This document shows positions 53,670 to 62,480 of a DNA stretch of 64,000 nt, one piece after another. The notes beneath the pieces were generated by a model. The model was not told the origin of the DNA. It saw only the letters and a program-made list of their open reading frames with translations, and did not search any database. The stretch lies in NCBI GenBank assembly GCA_965223165.1, contig CBDCVQ010000013.1, positions 62,001 to 126,000 on the forward strand, written 5' to 3'. Position numbers and translations under genes: made by a program. The DNA is from JABDMH01 sp965223165. GTDB lineage: Bacteria > Bacteroidota > Bacteroidia > Chitinophagales > Saprospiraceae. Positions within the stretch are counted from its first letter, which is position 1. Each line of letters begins with the position of its first letter.

Positions 53670-54767
53670 ATGACTGACACCATTCAAGCCCAGTATGCCC
53701 GACTGCTCATTGATTATTGCTTGGAGATCAACCCTTCGGATAAATTGTATGTGAAGGCGACGATGCTAGCCGAGCCCCTGCTGCGTGAAGTCTACCGACA
53801 TGCGATGCGTCGTGGGGCCCATGTGTCCATGGATCTGACGATGCGAGGGCAGAATCAGCTATTTTATGCAGAGGCCAACGCTGAGCAGCTCACCTGGGTA
53901 TCGCCCAGCTATGCAAGTGCCATCGAGGAGTTTGACGCTTTTCTGATGATCCGAGCACCCTACAATCTCCGCGAGGACCAAGCTATCGATCCGGCCAAGC
54001 GACAACAGCGGGCAGCGGCTCTGCGGCCCCTCCACAACCAGTATAATAAACGTACGGCCGACCGCTCGCTGCGTCGGTGCCTATGCCAGTATCCCACGGA
54101 GGCAGCGGCGCAGGAGGCAGGTATGTCGCTGGAGGACTATGAGCGATTCCTATACGGCGCTTGCAAATTGTTTGATGACGATCCTGCCCAAAGTTGGCTG
54201 CAGGTGCGTGAGCGGCAGCAGGGCCTGGTAGACATGCTCAATGGAGTCTCCCATATGCGCTTTACCGCAGCGAAGACGGACTTGACCTTCTCGGTGAAGG
54301 ATCGCATTTGGATCAATTCCGATGGCCGCACCAATATGCCGTCGGGCGAGGTGTTTACGGCACCGGTAGAAGATAGTGTGGAGGGAGTGGTCCATTTTGA
54401 CTACCCATCCATCTTTTTGGGGCAACCTGTCCAGGGCATCACGCTGACCGTGGAGGGAGGAGAAGTCGTGCAATGGGAGGCGGAGCATGGGCAGTCTTTG
54501 CTGGACCAGGTTTTTGCCATCGAGGGTGCCCGGCGATTTGGAGAGGTGGCGATCGGCACCAACTATGACATTCAGCAAGCGACGCACAACATCCTCTTCG
54601 ACGAGAAGATCGGCGGTACGATCCACATGGCGGTGGGGCAATCGTACATCCAAACCGGCGGAAAGAATCACTCCGCCATCCATTGGGATATGATCTCGGA
54701 GATGAAGGATGGGGGGCAGATCCATGCCGATGACACCTTGATCTATCAAGACGGACGCTTTGTTTAG
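53670..54767 (+). CDS. M29-family aminopeptidase
   Basis: A 365-residue metal-dependent aminopeptidase of the AmpS/thermophilic type. Family marks include NMPSGEVFTAPVEDSVEGVV (metal-ligand Glu), ARRFGEVAIGTNYDIQ and GTIHMAVGQSYIQTGG with KNHSAIHWDMI (His ligands). It removes N-terminal residues from peptides in the cytoplasm. Full length. Confidence 0.93.
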   Translation: MTDTIQAQYARLLIDYCLEINPSDKLYVKATMLAEPLLREVYRHAMRRGAHVSMDLTMRGQNQLFYAEANAEQLTWVSPSYASAIEEFDAFLMIRAPYNLREDQAIDPAKRQQRAAALRPLHNQYNKRTADRSLRRCLCQYPTEAAAQEAGMSLEDYERFLYGACKLFDDDPAQSWLQVRERQQGLVDMLNGVSHMRFTAAKTDLTFSVKDRIWINSDGRTNMPSGEVFTAPVEDSVEGVVHFDYPSIFLGQPVQGITLTVEGGEVVQWEAEHGQSLLDQVFAIEGARRFGEVAIGTNYDIQQATHNILFDEKIGGTIHMAVGQSYIQTGGKNHSAIHWDMISEMKDGGQIHADDTLIYQDGRFV

Positions 54768-54778
54768 GCGTCAGGCGA

Positions 54779-55501
54779 TCACTCGATGAAGTAGTCGATG
54801 CTGCTGACTACCCGGGCGATCTTGTCCGGATAAAACTCCTCGGATTCATTGACACGGTTGGACGGTATCAGCGAGATGATGCCCTGTCGGGCACGCTTGA
54901 TACCTCCCACAGTCGCACCAGAGTTCTCGGCAAACTCCTCGGCGGATCGAAGTGCTGCTTGGGTGGCCTCGGCCAGTAAGCTCGGTTTGATCTCATTGAT
55001 CTGGGTAAAGTAGTAGCGGGGCCGGGTCACCCATCGGTCGCCTGCCAGGGCCACCCCTTGGTCGATCAGCTCGTTTACTTCTCCCGACACCGCAGACAAG
55101 AGATCTACCTTGGTACTGGAGACCGACACTTGTAGATTGCCCGAATAGCGTGCCTGCGCTTGGCCATAGATATTCTGCAGAAGGCTCAACTCCTCGACCT
55201 TCATTTCGTCATCCGCAAAGCCCTTTGCCCGCAGCCAACTCCGGATGATTTTCACCTGATCGCTGATTTTTTTCTTCAAAAATTCTAGATCGTTGCCGGC
55301 ATAGGCCGCTTGAATGACCCAAGCGCCTTGGTCTGCTCTAACCTGCTGTTCAGCAAGGCCTTTCACAGATACAAATTGATCATATTTTTTGGCCTGTAGA
55401 AAGCGATGACCAAATGACCACATTCCCAGTACAAAAGCTGCCCCGAGAATGATGGATGCTGGCACATTATTTGCCTTCATAGAGATGTCTGTTATAGACA
55501 C
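54779..55501 (-). CDS. SIMPL-domain (DUF541) envelope protein
   Basis: A 240-residue protein with an N-terminal signal anchor (PASIILGAAFVLGMWSFG) and the SIMPL domain (FVSVKGLAEQQVRADQGAWV, SWLRAKGFADDEMKVEELSL, ATQAALRSAEEFAENSGATV). Such proteins are periplasmic or outer-membrane-associated and have been linked to stress; the molecular role is unknown. A later ATG at 55480 (MKANNVPAS) could be the true start. Confidence 0.85.
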   Translation of the reverse strand: MSITDISMKANNVPASIILGAAFVLGMWSFGHRFLQAKKYDQFVSVKGLAEQQVRADQGAWVIQAAYAGNDLEFLKKKISDQVKIIRSWLRAKGFADDEMKVEELSLLQNIYGQAQARYSGNLQVSVSSTKVDLLSAVSGEVNELIDQGVALAGDRWVTRPRYYFTQINEIKPSLLAEATQAALRSAEEFAENSGATVGGIKRARQGIISLIPSNRVNESEEFYPDKIARVVSSIDYFIE

Positions 55502-55758
55502 GCCTAATTTAGGAAAAAAGGTACGACAATCCTGAAGTGCCTTCCGGAAATGAGACCTCGAACGATTTCGCCAAGTTTCATCGACGAAATTGACCTGATC
55601 GAAGCACTGCTATGAAAATTTGAAGTGGATTCTATGTGAATCCCCAACCTGGATTTGACATTATTGAAACTGTATTTGGATGACCCCAAATGCCTGTCAG
55701 GATATAACTGATGCGTAGCCTCGCTGTGCGATGGTATACGAAGATATTTTTGATCGGG

Positions 55759-55805
55759 ATAACTATGGTTTTCTAAGGCTGCTTAAAGAAGCGGCCTTAT
55801 TTTTT
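55759..55805 (+). ncRNA. Candidate tiny RNA of array unit 1
   Basis: Predicted to start about seven bases after the TATTTTTG box at 55745 and to end at the hairpin plus T-run at 55775-55805, giving a transcript of roughly 45-50 bases. Equivalent units exist in copies 2, 3, 4 and 6. No -33 TTG is evident at the usual distance, so promoter strength is doubtful. Purely sequence-based inference. Confidence 0.3.
55775..55805 (+). terminator. Intrinsic terminator-like hairpin of array unit 1 (repeated in other units)
   Basis: AAGGCTGCTT and AAGCGGCCTT pair over 10 bp (one G-T) with loop AAAG, followed by ATTTTTT. The same structure recurs at 55913, 56050 and 56188; weaker variants occur at 56323 and 56461. 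In the decayed seventh unit (56597-56621) the sequence has changed to AAAGGCTGCC/GGGTGGCCTTT, yet still pairs. Confidence 0.75.
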
Positions 55806-56685
55806 CCTTCTCGATACATTAAGAAACGTGAAATTCCCTAGACCACATTGAATCGCCTGAAATATATGGCGATCTACGAAGATATTTTTGATCGGGATAA
55901 CTATGGTTTTCTAAGGCTGCTTAAAGAAGCGGCCTTATTTTTCCTTCTCGATGCATTAAGAAGCGTGAAATTCCCCGGACCACATTGAATCGCCTGGCAT
56001 ATATGGCGATTTACGAAGATATTTTTGATCGGGATAACTATGGTTTTCTAAGGCTGCTTAAAGAAGCGGCCTTATTTTTTCCTTTTCGATACATTAGGAA
56101 ACGTGAAATTCCCCGGACCACATTGAATCGCCTGGCATATATGGCGATTTACGAAGATATTTTTGATCGGGATAACTATGGTTTTCTAAGGCTGCTTAAA
56201 GAAGCGGCCTTATTTTTTCCTTTTCGATACATTGGGATACATGAGATTCCCCGGACCACATTGCGATGCCTGGCATATATGGCGATTACGAAGATATTTT
56301 ATCGGGATAACTATGGTTTTCTAAGGCTGCTTAAGGGAATGGCTTATTTTTTTCCTTCTCGATACATTAGGATGCATGAAATTCCCCGGACCACATTAGG
56401 ATGCCTGGCATATATGGCGATTTACGAAGATATTTTTGATCGGGATAACTATGGTTTTCTAAGGCTGCTTAAAGTGATGGCCTTATTTTTTTCCTTCTCG
56501 ATACATTAGGATACATGAAATTCCCCGGACCACATTGCATTGCCTGCAATATATGGTGATTTGAGAAGATATTGATCAGGATAGCTATGGTTTATAAAAG
56601 GCTGCCTATCGGGTGGCCTTTGTTATTTTTCTGTCGAGGATGGACGGTGGCGCCACCTTTATGGCAAGAGGGCTGCCGCTCGCCG

Positions 56686-57609
56686 CTAATGTGTCGTAGA
56701 TTCGCTATGTCCCAATGCTACGTAGGTGCTTTGAAAACGGCTAATCGCCCGTTGCAAACCCTGGAAGGCCGAGTCGGTCAAAGGGGCAAGCGGTAGGCGA
56801 ACCTCTCGATCACATTTGCCTAGAATTTGCATTGCTCCCTTGACGCCGGCCGGATTTCCTTCGACATACATCCAGTGGTGCAGCGGACTGATCGCCAAGT
56901 GGATGTCTCGTGCGGCAACAAAATCCCCTTGCAACGCCAGTCGAATCATACAGCTGAAGGAGGCGGGAAAGGCATTGGCGATAACGGAGATAATGCCGTG
57001 CCCTCCGCAGGCAATAAAGGGCAGGGCGGTGGGATCATCACCCGATAATACGAGGAAATTGTCGGGACATTTGGACAGCAGATCGGTCGCTTGCACGAGA
57101 TCAGCAGAGGCCTCTTTGATGCCGATGATATTTGGATGGGCGGCTGCCAGACGAAGCACCGTATCGGGTAAGACATTGGAGCTCGTCCTTCCAGGAACAT
57201 TATAGAGTACGATAGGCAGGGAGGTGGCCTGGGCCAGTGCCTGATAGTGCAAAAATATGCCCTCTTGTGTAGGCTTGTTGTACGCAGGGCTGGCGGACAG
57301 GAGTGCCGATACGCCCGTCAGATCGTATTGCGTCAGCCGCTCGATGATGGCTGCGGTATTGTTGCCACCGTAATCACCCAAGACCACTGGAACCCGGCCG
57401 GCGGCGGCATTCAGCGTTGCTGCGAGCACCTTCCGCTTTTCATGCACCGTCAGCGTGGTGGCCTCGCCCGTAGTGCCCAAGCAGACCACATAGTCGACTC
57501 CACTACGTATTTGAAAATCGATAATACCTTCCAGCGCCGTGTAGTTGACTTGCCCCTGTGACATGGGGGTAATGGTGGCCACACCTGTCCCAGCAAAATC
57601 TTGTCTCAT
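56686..57609 (-). CDS. dapA: 4-hydroxy-tetrahydrodipicolinate synthase
   Basis: A 307-residue class I aldolase. GVATITPMSQGQVNYTALEG, VCLGTTGEATTLTVHEKRKV, LYNVPGRTSSNVLPDTVLRL (Tyr of the catalytic triad) and PNIIGIKEASADL (Schiff-base Lys) are diagnostic. It condenses pyruvate with aspartate semialdehyde, first step of lysine and diaminopimelate synthesis. Last gene of an accA-led series, overlapping its upstream neighbour by 1 base. Confidence 0.95.
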   Translation of the reverse strand: MRQDFAGTGVATITPMSQGQVNYTALEGIIDFQIRSGVDYVVCLGTTGEATTLTVHEKRKVLAATLNAAAGRVPVVLGDYGGNNTAAIIERLTQYDLTGVSALLSASPAYNKPTQEGIFLHYQALAQATSLPIVLYNVPGRTSSNVLPDTVLRLAAAHPNIIGIKEASADLVQATDLLSKCPDNFLVLSGDDPTALPFIACGGHGIISVIANAFPASFSCMIRLALQGDFVAARDIHLAISPLHHWMYVEGNPAGVKGAMQILGKCDREVRLPLAPLTDSAFQGLQRAISRFQSTYVALGHSESTTH

Positions 57610-58130
57610 TATTTCAGGACGATTTTCGCAAAGATATCCAATGTTTTGTCAACCGATTCTCGGATGTCTTGGGCAGGGCCGTCCTCCACCACGATATCGT
57701 AGAGGTGCGGGTAGAAATGGTTGATACAAAGTTTATGTTGGGCGGGGATTTGATGGCAGACGTAGTGTAGCGAGGGGTAGTTGGCTTTGTCGAGGTTGAC
57801 AACCGCAAAGTAGGGGCGGCGCAGAAAGAGGTCCAGTTTTTTACTGGAGGGGACTCCAAGCAGGCCGATGTCGCTACGGCTATAGTGTGCGTATCCAAAC
57901 GAGACCGAGGGGGCCAGCTTTTTGTCCACGTAAGCACATAAGTAGGGTTTGAGATTGCGCTGGTCACGAAGCACCGTGGCAAAATGCTGCGCGGCCTCGC
58001 GATGCCTGAGCGAGTCGGCGGCGAATAAGATGGCGACATTGCTTCCTTTGCTGACCTGAGGCTGGTACTGGAGTTTTTGAAGGCGGGCGGAAAGAAGCAA
58101 ATTATGGAGGCTTCTGACCGGGTTCATCAT
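57609..58130 (-). CDS. DUF6913-like protein of Bacteroidota
   Basis: A 173-residue protein without signal peptide. Text such as NVAILFAADSLRHREAAQHF, SDIGLLGVPSSKKLDLFLRR and PYFAVVNLDKANYPSLHYVC resembles a conserved Bacteroidota family usually found beside dapA. Function unknown. It overlaps accA by 4 bases and dapA by 1 base, so the three are translationally coupled. Confidence 0.65.
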   Translation of the reverse strand: MMNPVRSLHNLLLSARLQKLQYQPQVSKGSNVAILFAADSLRHREAAQHFATVLRDQRNLKPYLCAYVDKKLAPSVSFGYAHYSRSDIGLLGVPSSKKLDLFLRRPYFAVVNLDKANYPSLHYVCHQIPAQHKLCINHFYPHLYDIVVEDGPAQDIRESVDKTLDIFAKIVLK

Positions 58131-59098
58131 AGAGTGCCGTTGTCCGTGACCATTTGATATTTGCCCATGGAGCGGTATTTATTTACCCTACTCTCCACCA
58201 GCTCTGCTACTTCCATTTTTTTGAATTTCGCGATCTGTTGCTTGATGTGCTTTTTGAGCGTTGTAGCCATGGCCTTGGGATCGGTATGAGCACCGCCCAG
58301 GGGCTCTTTGATGATGCCGTCTATCAGTCCAAATTCAAACATGTGGTCGGCGGTCAGTTTAAGTGCCTCGGCAGCTTGCTCTTTATAGTCCCAACTACGC
58401 CATAAGATAGAGGAGCAGGATTCGGGTGAAATGACGGAGTACCAGGTGTTTTCAAACATGAATACAGCATTGCCGAGGCCGATGCCGATGGCACCACCGG
58501 ACGCCCCTTCTCCAATGACGTAGCAGATGATCGGGGTCTCCAACTGTGCCATTTCAAACAGATTTCGGGCGATGGCCTCTGCCTGGCCGCGTTCCTCTGC
58601 CTCGATGCCGGGATAGGCTCCCGGGGTATCGATCAGGCAGATGACCGGCAGTCCAAATTTCTCGGCCAGCTTCATCAGGCGCATGGCCTTGCGATAGCCC
58701 TCGGGATTGGCCATCCCAAAGTTGCGGTACTGCCGCATCTTGGTATTGACGCCCTTCTGGTGGCCGATGATCACCATGCTGTGCCCATTGATTTTGGCCA
58801 GTCCACCCACGATGGCTTTGTCATCGCGGAAGTGGCGGTCACCGTGTAGCTCGACAAAGCTATCACAGATCTGCTCGATATAATAGAGGGTATAGGGTCT
58901 TTCCGGATGACGGGATAGCTGTACCTTTTGCCAGCCCGACAAGGCCTCATAGATTTCTTTGCGCTTCTTGCGAATCTTGGTCTCCAGCTCTTGGACCATC
59001 GGATCCACATCCAGATCGCCTTCTTGACCTACCTGCTTGATTTTGTCAAGCTGTTCGTACAAGCTCTCCAGAGGCTTTTCAAATTCGAGGAACACCAT
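58127..59098 (-). CDS. accA: Acetyl-CoA carboxylase carboxyltransferase, alpha subunit
   Basis: A 323-residue protein: FLEFEKPLESLYEQLDKIKQ, LHGDRHFRDDKAIVGGLAKI, VIGHQKGVNTKMRQYRNFGM, NPEGYRKAMRLMKLAEKFGL, PVICLIDTPGAYPGIEAEER and GEGASGGAIGIGLG cover the AccA crotonase-like fold. With AccD it transfers CO2 from biotin to acetyl-CoA, starting fatty acid synthesis. Standard length. It starts 210 bases after hflX, so it may have its own promoter, though no exact TAnnTTTG was found there. Confidence 0.96.
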   Translation of the reverse strand: MVFLEFEKPLESLYEQLDKIKQVGQEGDLDVDPMVQELETKIRKKRKEIYEALSGWQKVQLSRHPERPYTLYYIEQICDSFVELHGDRHFRDDKAIVGGLAKINGHSMVIIGHQKGVNTKMRQYRNFGMANPEGYRKAMRLMKLAEKFGLPVICLIDTPGAYPGIEAEERGQAEAIARNLFEMAQLETPIICYVIGEGASGGAIGIGLGNAVFMFENTWYSVISPESCSSILWRSWDYKEQAAEALKLTADHMFEFGLIDGIIKEPLGGAHTDPKAMATTLKKHIKQQIAKFKKMEVAELVESRVNKYRSMGKYQMVTDNGTL

Positions 59099-59308
59099 AG
59101 TCTGCTATGTTTATGGCAGATGCGGCCCCAGCGCATCCATGCATTATCGCGGCGTAAGTTAACAATCTTTGGTCCAATACTTGACATTTGCGCGCTTGGC
59201 CTTCTCCCTGCGCCCTGACTGGCACCTTCTGCAAACTTGGCCGTCCGTCATGCCCAGCAGTGCCCTCCCCAGCCATCTGTCTGGCCGGAAGTTCGAATAT
59301 CTATCGTG

Positions 59309-60520
59309 TCAGAAAGCTCTCGCCTGGTAGGGGTACCGCACATTGTATAGGCCCTCAATGTGCGTCTGGAGGACCTGGCGCAGATCGTCCATGTTCTCTT
59401 TTTCTAGCGCGGAAATGAAGACGCACGGACAGTCAAACTGCTTTCGCAAGGAGACCTTCAACTCGTTTTCGAGATCCGTCTTTGTCTTTTCGTCGAGGAG
59501 AGCGTCAAAATACTTCTCCCGGTAGGCATCTATCTTATTGAACACCATGACCGTAGGTAGCTCCGAAGCACCCAAGTCGGACAGGGTGGATTGGACGGTG
59601 CGGATGTGCTGATCATACTGACTGTGGGAGAGATCTACCACATGGACCAGTAGATCGCTCTCGCGCGTCTCGTCCAGTGTCGACTTAAAGCTCTCGACCA
59701 GGTGATGGGGCAACTTGCGGATAAAGCCCACCGTATCTGACAGCAAAAAGGGCATGCGATGCAGTACGACCTTGCGTACAGTCGTATCCAGAGTGGCAAA
59801 TAGCTTGTCCTCGGCAAAGACCTCAGACTTGGCCAGTCGATTCATCAGCGTGGACTTGCCGGCGTTGGTGTAGCCCACCAAGGCGACACGGATCATGGCC
59901 CCGCGGTTCTTGCGTTGGGTCGTATTCTGTTGATCTATCTTGTCTAGCTTCTTTCGCAGCAACGCGATCTTTTCGCGTACGATCCGGCGATCCGTCTCAA
60001 TCTCCTTCTCTCCCGGACCGCGCATGCCGATTCCCCCGCGTTGGCGCTCCAAGTGCGTCCAAAGTCCTCGCAGTCTGGGCAGTAAATACTGCATCTGGGC
60101 GAGTTCTACCTGTGTTTTTGCCTGTGCGGTCTGCGCTCGGCTGGCGAAGATGTCCAGGATCAGGGTGGAGCGATCGACGATTTTGCACCGCAGTTCTTTT
60201 TCGAGCAGGTTCTGCTGCTTGCCCGACAGGTCGTCGTCAAAGATGACCAGATCAATGCGGTGTTGATCAACATATTGCTTGATCTCCTCCAACTTCCCCT
60301 TACCGACAAAGGTGCGATTGTCCGGGTGTGGCAGTCGCTGCACATATCGCTTTCGGCTGACCGCACCCGCAGTCAGCGCCAGAAAGGCCAACTCGTCCAG
60401 GTGCTCCTCGACCAGCTCGGCGGATTCTCCCTGCTTGACCAGCGCCACCAGCACAGCGGACTCTTCGCGTCTGCGAATGCCGTTGCCTTTTTGTTTGCTC
60501 ACATCCCAATCTAGACCCAT
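59309..60520 (-). CDS. hflX: Ribosome-associated GTPase HflX
   Basis: A 403-residue protein. The N-terminal HflX domain (HPDNRTFVGKGKLEEIKQYV, DLVIFDDDLSGKQQNLLEKE, IVDRSTLILDIFASRAQT) is followed by the linker GGIGMRGPGEKEIETDRRIV and the G domain: G1 GYTNAGKSTLMNRL, G3 DTVGFIRKLPHHLVESF, G4 MVFNKID. It splits stalled ribosomes under stress. Twelve bases separate it from the EnvC-like gene. Confidence 0.95.
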   Translation of the reverse strand: MGLDWDVSKQKGNGIRRREESAVLVALVKQGESAELVEEHLDELAFLALTAGAVSRKRYVQRLPHPDNRTFVGKGKLEEIKQYVDQHRIDLVIFDDDLSGKQQNLLEKELRCKIVDRSTLILDIFASRAQTAQAKTQVELAQMQYLLPRLRGLWTHLERQRGGIGMRGPGEKEIETDRRIVREKIALLRKKLDKIDQQNTTQRKNRGAMIRVALVGYTNAGKSTLMNRLAKSEVFAEDKLFATLDTTVRKVVLHRMPFLLSDTVGFIRKLPHHLVESFKSTLDETRESDLLVHVVDLSHSQYDQHIRTVQSTLSDLGASELPTVMVFNKIDAYREKYFDALLDEKTKTDLENELKVSLRKQFDCPCVFISALEKENMDDLRQVLQTHIEGLYNVRYPYQARAF

Positions 60521-60532
60521 CGATGCAGATGA

Positions 60533-61768
60533 TTATTCGCTCTTCAACCATTTTTGGGGGTCGAGTAGTTCCTTCCCCTGCCAGATTTCGAGGTGTACCT
60601 CGCCAAGGTCGCCTTTATTTCGGGCTTGGCCAATCTTCGTGCCTACTTTGACCTTTTGACCCACCTTTACCTGCACCTTCCGAAGGTATGAATAGACGCT
60701 GTAGAAGGAGCCGTGTGATATGATGACCATGTAGTCATGTCCAGGTATCGATTGCTGAGCCACTACTTTGCCCTGAAATATCGCTCGCACGTCGGAGTCT
60801 TGGCGGGTATTGATATCGATGCCGTTGTTGTTGGTGGTCACATTTCTGAGGCTCGGGTGGCGGTGTTTGCCGTAAGAACGGGTGATGATGCCCTGTTGCA
60901 CAGGCCATGGCAGCTGGCCTTTGTTCTTTTGGAAGGAGGAGGCCAGCTTGGCCATCGCCGGCGTGAGGGGTAGCTTTTCGCCACCTTTGCCGGCATTGGC
61001 CCCGGTGATGATGCGTTCGATGGCTTTTCGCAGGCGCTCAGCGGCCTTAGCCTTTTCTTGTAGTCGTTTTTTAAGCTGTTTTTCGTCCTTCTGCAAGTCT
61101 GCCACCAGGGATCGTTGCTGGCGACGATCAGCTTCGAGTGCCGTCTGGGCCGCGGTGGCCTGTTGCAGCAGTTTATCTTTTGCCATCGCGGCGGCATCGA
61201 GCTCGGCCTGCCGTGCGGAAAGCTCTTCCAGGGACTCCTTGTATTCTTGTAGCTTCTCGCGCCAACTGCGATTGATCTGGCTCAAGTATCTCCATCGCAC
61301 GACCGCTTGTTGAAAACTGGAGGCAGATAGCAGAAAGAGCCAGCGACTCCGGCGGAGCTTGAGGCGGTAACTAGATCTCAGTACGTTGCGGTGATACGTC
61401 GTGAGGGCAGTCCTCCGATCCTGGATCTCCGCCATTTGCTTTTCCAGCTGTGATATCTGTGCTTTGACGGTGTTTACCTCCGCCCGGATATGTCCCACCA
61501 GTTGCTTTCGCTTTTGTATCTGACGGTCTAGCAAGGCCACCTGCGTCAAGGAGGCCGCAGCGTTGGCTTGGTTTTTCTCCAGCATGGACTGGGTCAGGGC
61601 GATCTCTTGCTGGAGCTTGGCCTGTTGGGCCTCGAGCTCCTTTTGAGATTGCGCGGGCAGGACAACGGTACAGAGGATCAGCCATCCGCTCAGACAGAGG
61701 CGACTAATCGGCCCGGGTATAATGTGATGGGATACGGAAGGGGGTCTCTTTGCGCTCTTCGGTGTCAA
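60533..61768 (-). CDS. EnvC-like murein hydrolase activator (M23 domain)
   Basis: A 411-residue protein. A signal segment (LCLSGWLILCTVVLPAQS) is followed by long coiled coils (SQKELEAQQAKLQQEIALTQ up to about 250) and a C-terminal LytM/M23 fold (NGIDINTRQDSDVRAIFQGK, GHDYMVIISHGSFYSVYSYL). The first zinc ligand is Asn instead of His in NNGIDI, pointing to a catalytically dead amidase activator like EnvC. The start overlaps DUF4292 by 65 bases, since no later ATG exists before the signal; an alternative start is possible. Confidence 0.88.
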   Translation of the reverse strand: MTPKSAKRPPSVSHHIIPGPISRLCLSGWLILCTVVLPAQSQKELEAQQAKLQQEIALTQSMLEKNQANAAASLTQVALLDRQIQKRKQLVGHIRAEVNTVKAQISQLEKQMAEIQDRRTALTTYHRNVLRSSYRLKLRRSRWLFLLSASSFQQAVVRWRYLSQINRSWREKLQEYKESLEELSARQAELDAAAMAKDKLLQQATAAQTALEADRRQQRSLVADLQKDEKQLKKRLQEKAKAAERLRKAIERIITGANAGKGGEKLPLTPAMAKLASSFQKNKGQLPWPVQQGIITRSYGKHRHPSLRNVTTNNNGIDINTRQDSDVRAIFQGKVVAQQSIPGHDYMVIISHGSFYSVYSYLRKVQVKVGQKVKVGTKIGQARNKGDLGEVHLEIWQGKELLDPQKWLKSE

Positions 61769-62480
61769 TATCCGTGAAATTAAGCTGTATAGTAGCGAAA
61801 TGTGTATTATCTTTTTTTATAATATATTCACGAATGTAGGAAAATATGACAGATTTTCCCAGGGCTTGATGTTTGCTGAAGTCGGCATCAATCGAGTAGC
61901 CGCTGTGACTGTCCTCGGCCTTGATCTTTCTGGGGGCAAAATGCTTTGCGTCGATCCAATGAGCAGTGCCGATACGGTCCCCGTTTTGATGCAGGCGGTA
62001 GTGGTCTTGGCTGTATTCAAAAGTGTAGGGGCGCGCGGGATCCAGGAGCATGTTGCCCAGCAATAGATCTTGCAGTTGGCCGAACGAAACCGGAATCTCG
62101 AATTCCCGGTCAAATTCATCGTAACTCTCTGCTACGAAGCTTTTCTCCAGTCGATTGATGGCAAAGATGGAATCAGGTCGAATCAAGATGCGGGCTCCTT
62201 CAAAGCCCAGGATAGATGCCGTCACCCAGATGAACGAATCCTGCTGCATCCGTAGGTTGGACACAAAGGACAGGCGCTGCTCCCCATCATCGTATTTGAT
62301 CTTTGCCTTGGCATTAAAGATGGGCGAGTTCACTTGGTTGCCCGCCAGCGCCCTCATGACGTAGCGTTGGGATCGTTCGACCAGCGACATGGCGTCACTT
62401 CCGGCCCGCTTGGACGAGTGACAGCTCAAGAATAGGCTGGTCAGGAGCAGCAAGACCGCGGTGGGTGTGGCTGACCTCAT
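61704..62480 (-). CDS. DUF4292 lipoprotein
   Basis: A 258-residue protein with a lipobox signal (TAVLLLLTSLFLSCHSS). DUF4292 text includes SPIFNAKAKIKYDDGEQRLS, FIWVTASILGFEGARILI and SFGQLQDLLLGNMLL. The fold resembles LolA/LolB-type lipoprotein carriers, so a role in moving outer-membrane components is plausible but unproven. The start MRSATPTAVL at 62480 overlaps the TPR gene stop (ATGA). Confidence 0.85.
   Translation of the reverse strand: MRSATPTAVLLLLTSLFLSCHSSKRAGSDAMSLVERSQRYVMRALAGNQVNSPIFNAKAKIKYDDGEQRLSFVSNLRMQQDSFIWVTASILGFEGARILIRPDSIFAINRLEKSFVAESYDEFDREFEIPVSFGQLQDLLLGNMLLDPARPYTFEYSQDHYRLHQNGDRIGTAHWIDAKHFAPRKIKAEDSHSGYSIDADFSKHQALGKSVIFSYIREYIIKKDNTHFATIQLNFTDIDTEERKETPFRIPSHYTRAD

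Larger units (their letters stand above)
55731..56640 (+). repeat. Tandem array of six to seven 135-139-bp units, each with a -7 box and hairpin
   Basis: Units begin at the ATG in 55731, 55866, 56003, 56141, 56279, 56414 and 56553 (spacings 135, 137, 138, 138, 135, 139 bp); the seventh is decayed. Units 1-4 and 6 carry TATTTTTG, an exact Bacteroidota -7 box, at 55745, 55883, 56020, 56158 and 56431. All carry a plus-strand hairpin with T-run. Units 3-6 keep one open frame (55985-56509; unit text DIFDRDNYGFLRLLK), but units 1 and 2 contain stops or shifts. Both neighbouring genes read on the other strand. It could be tandem small RNAs, a terminator bank, or a young repeat of no function. Confidence 0.85.

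Noticed and set aside
55731..56640. CRISPR array
   Set aside because: Units are 135-139 bp of nearly identical sequence without unique spacers, and no cas genes are near.
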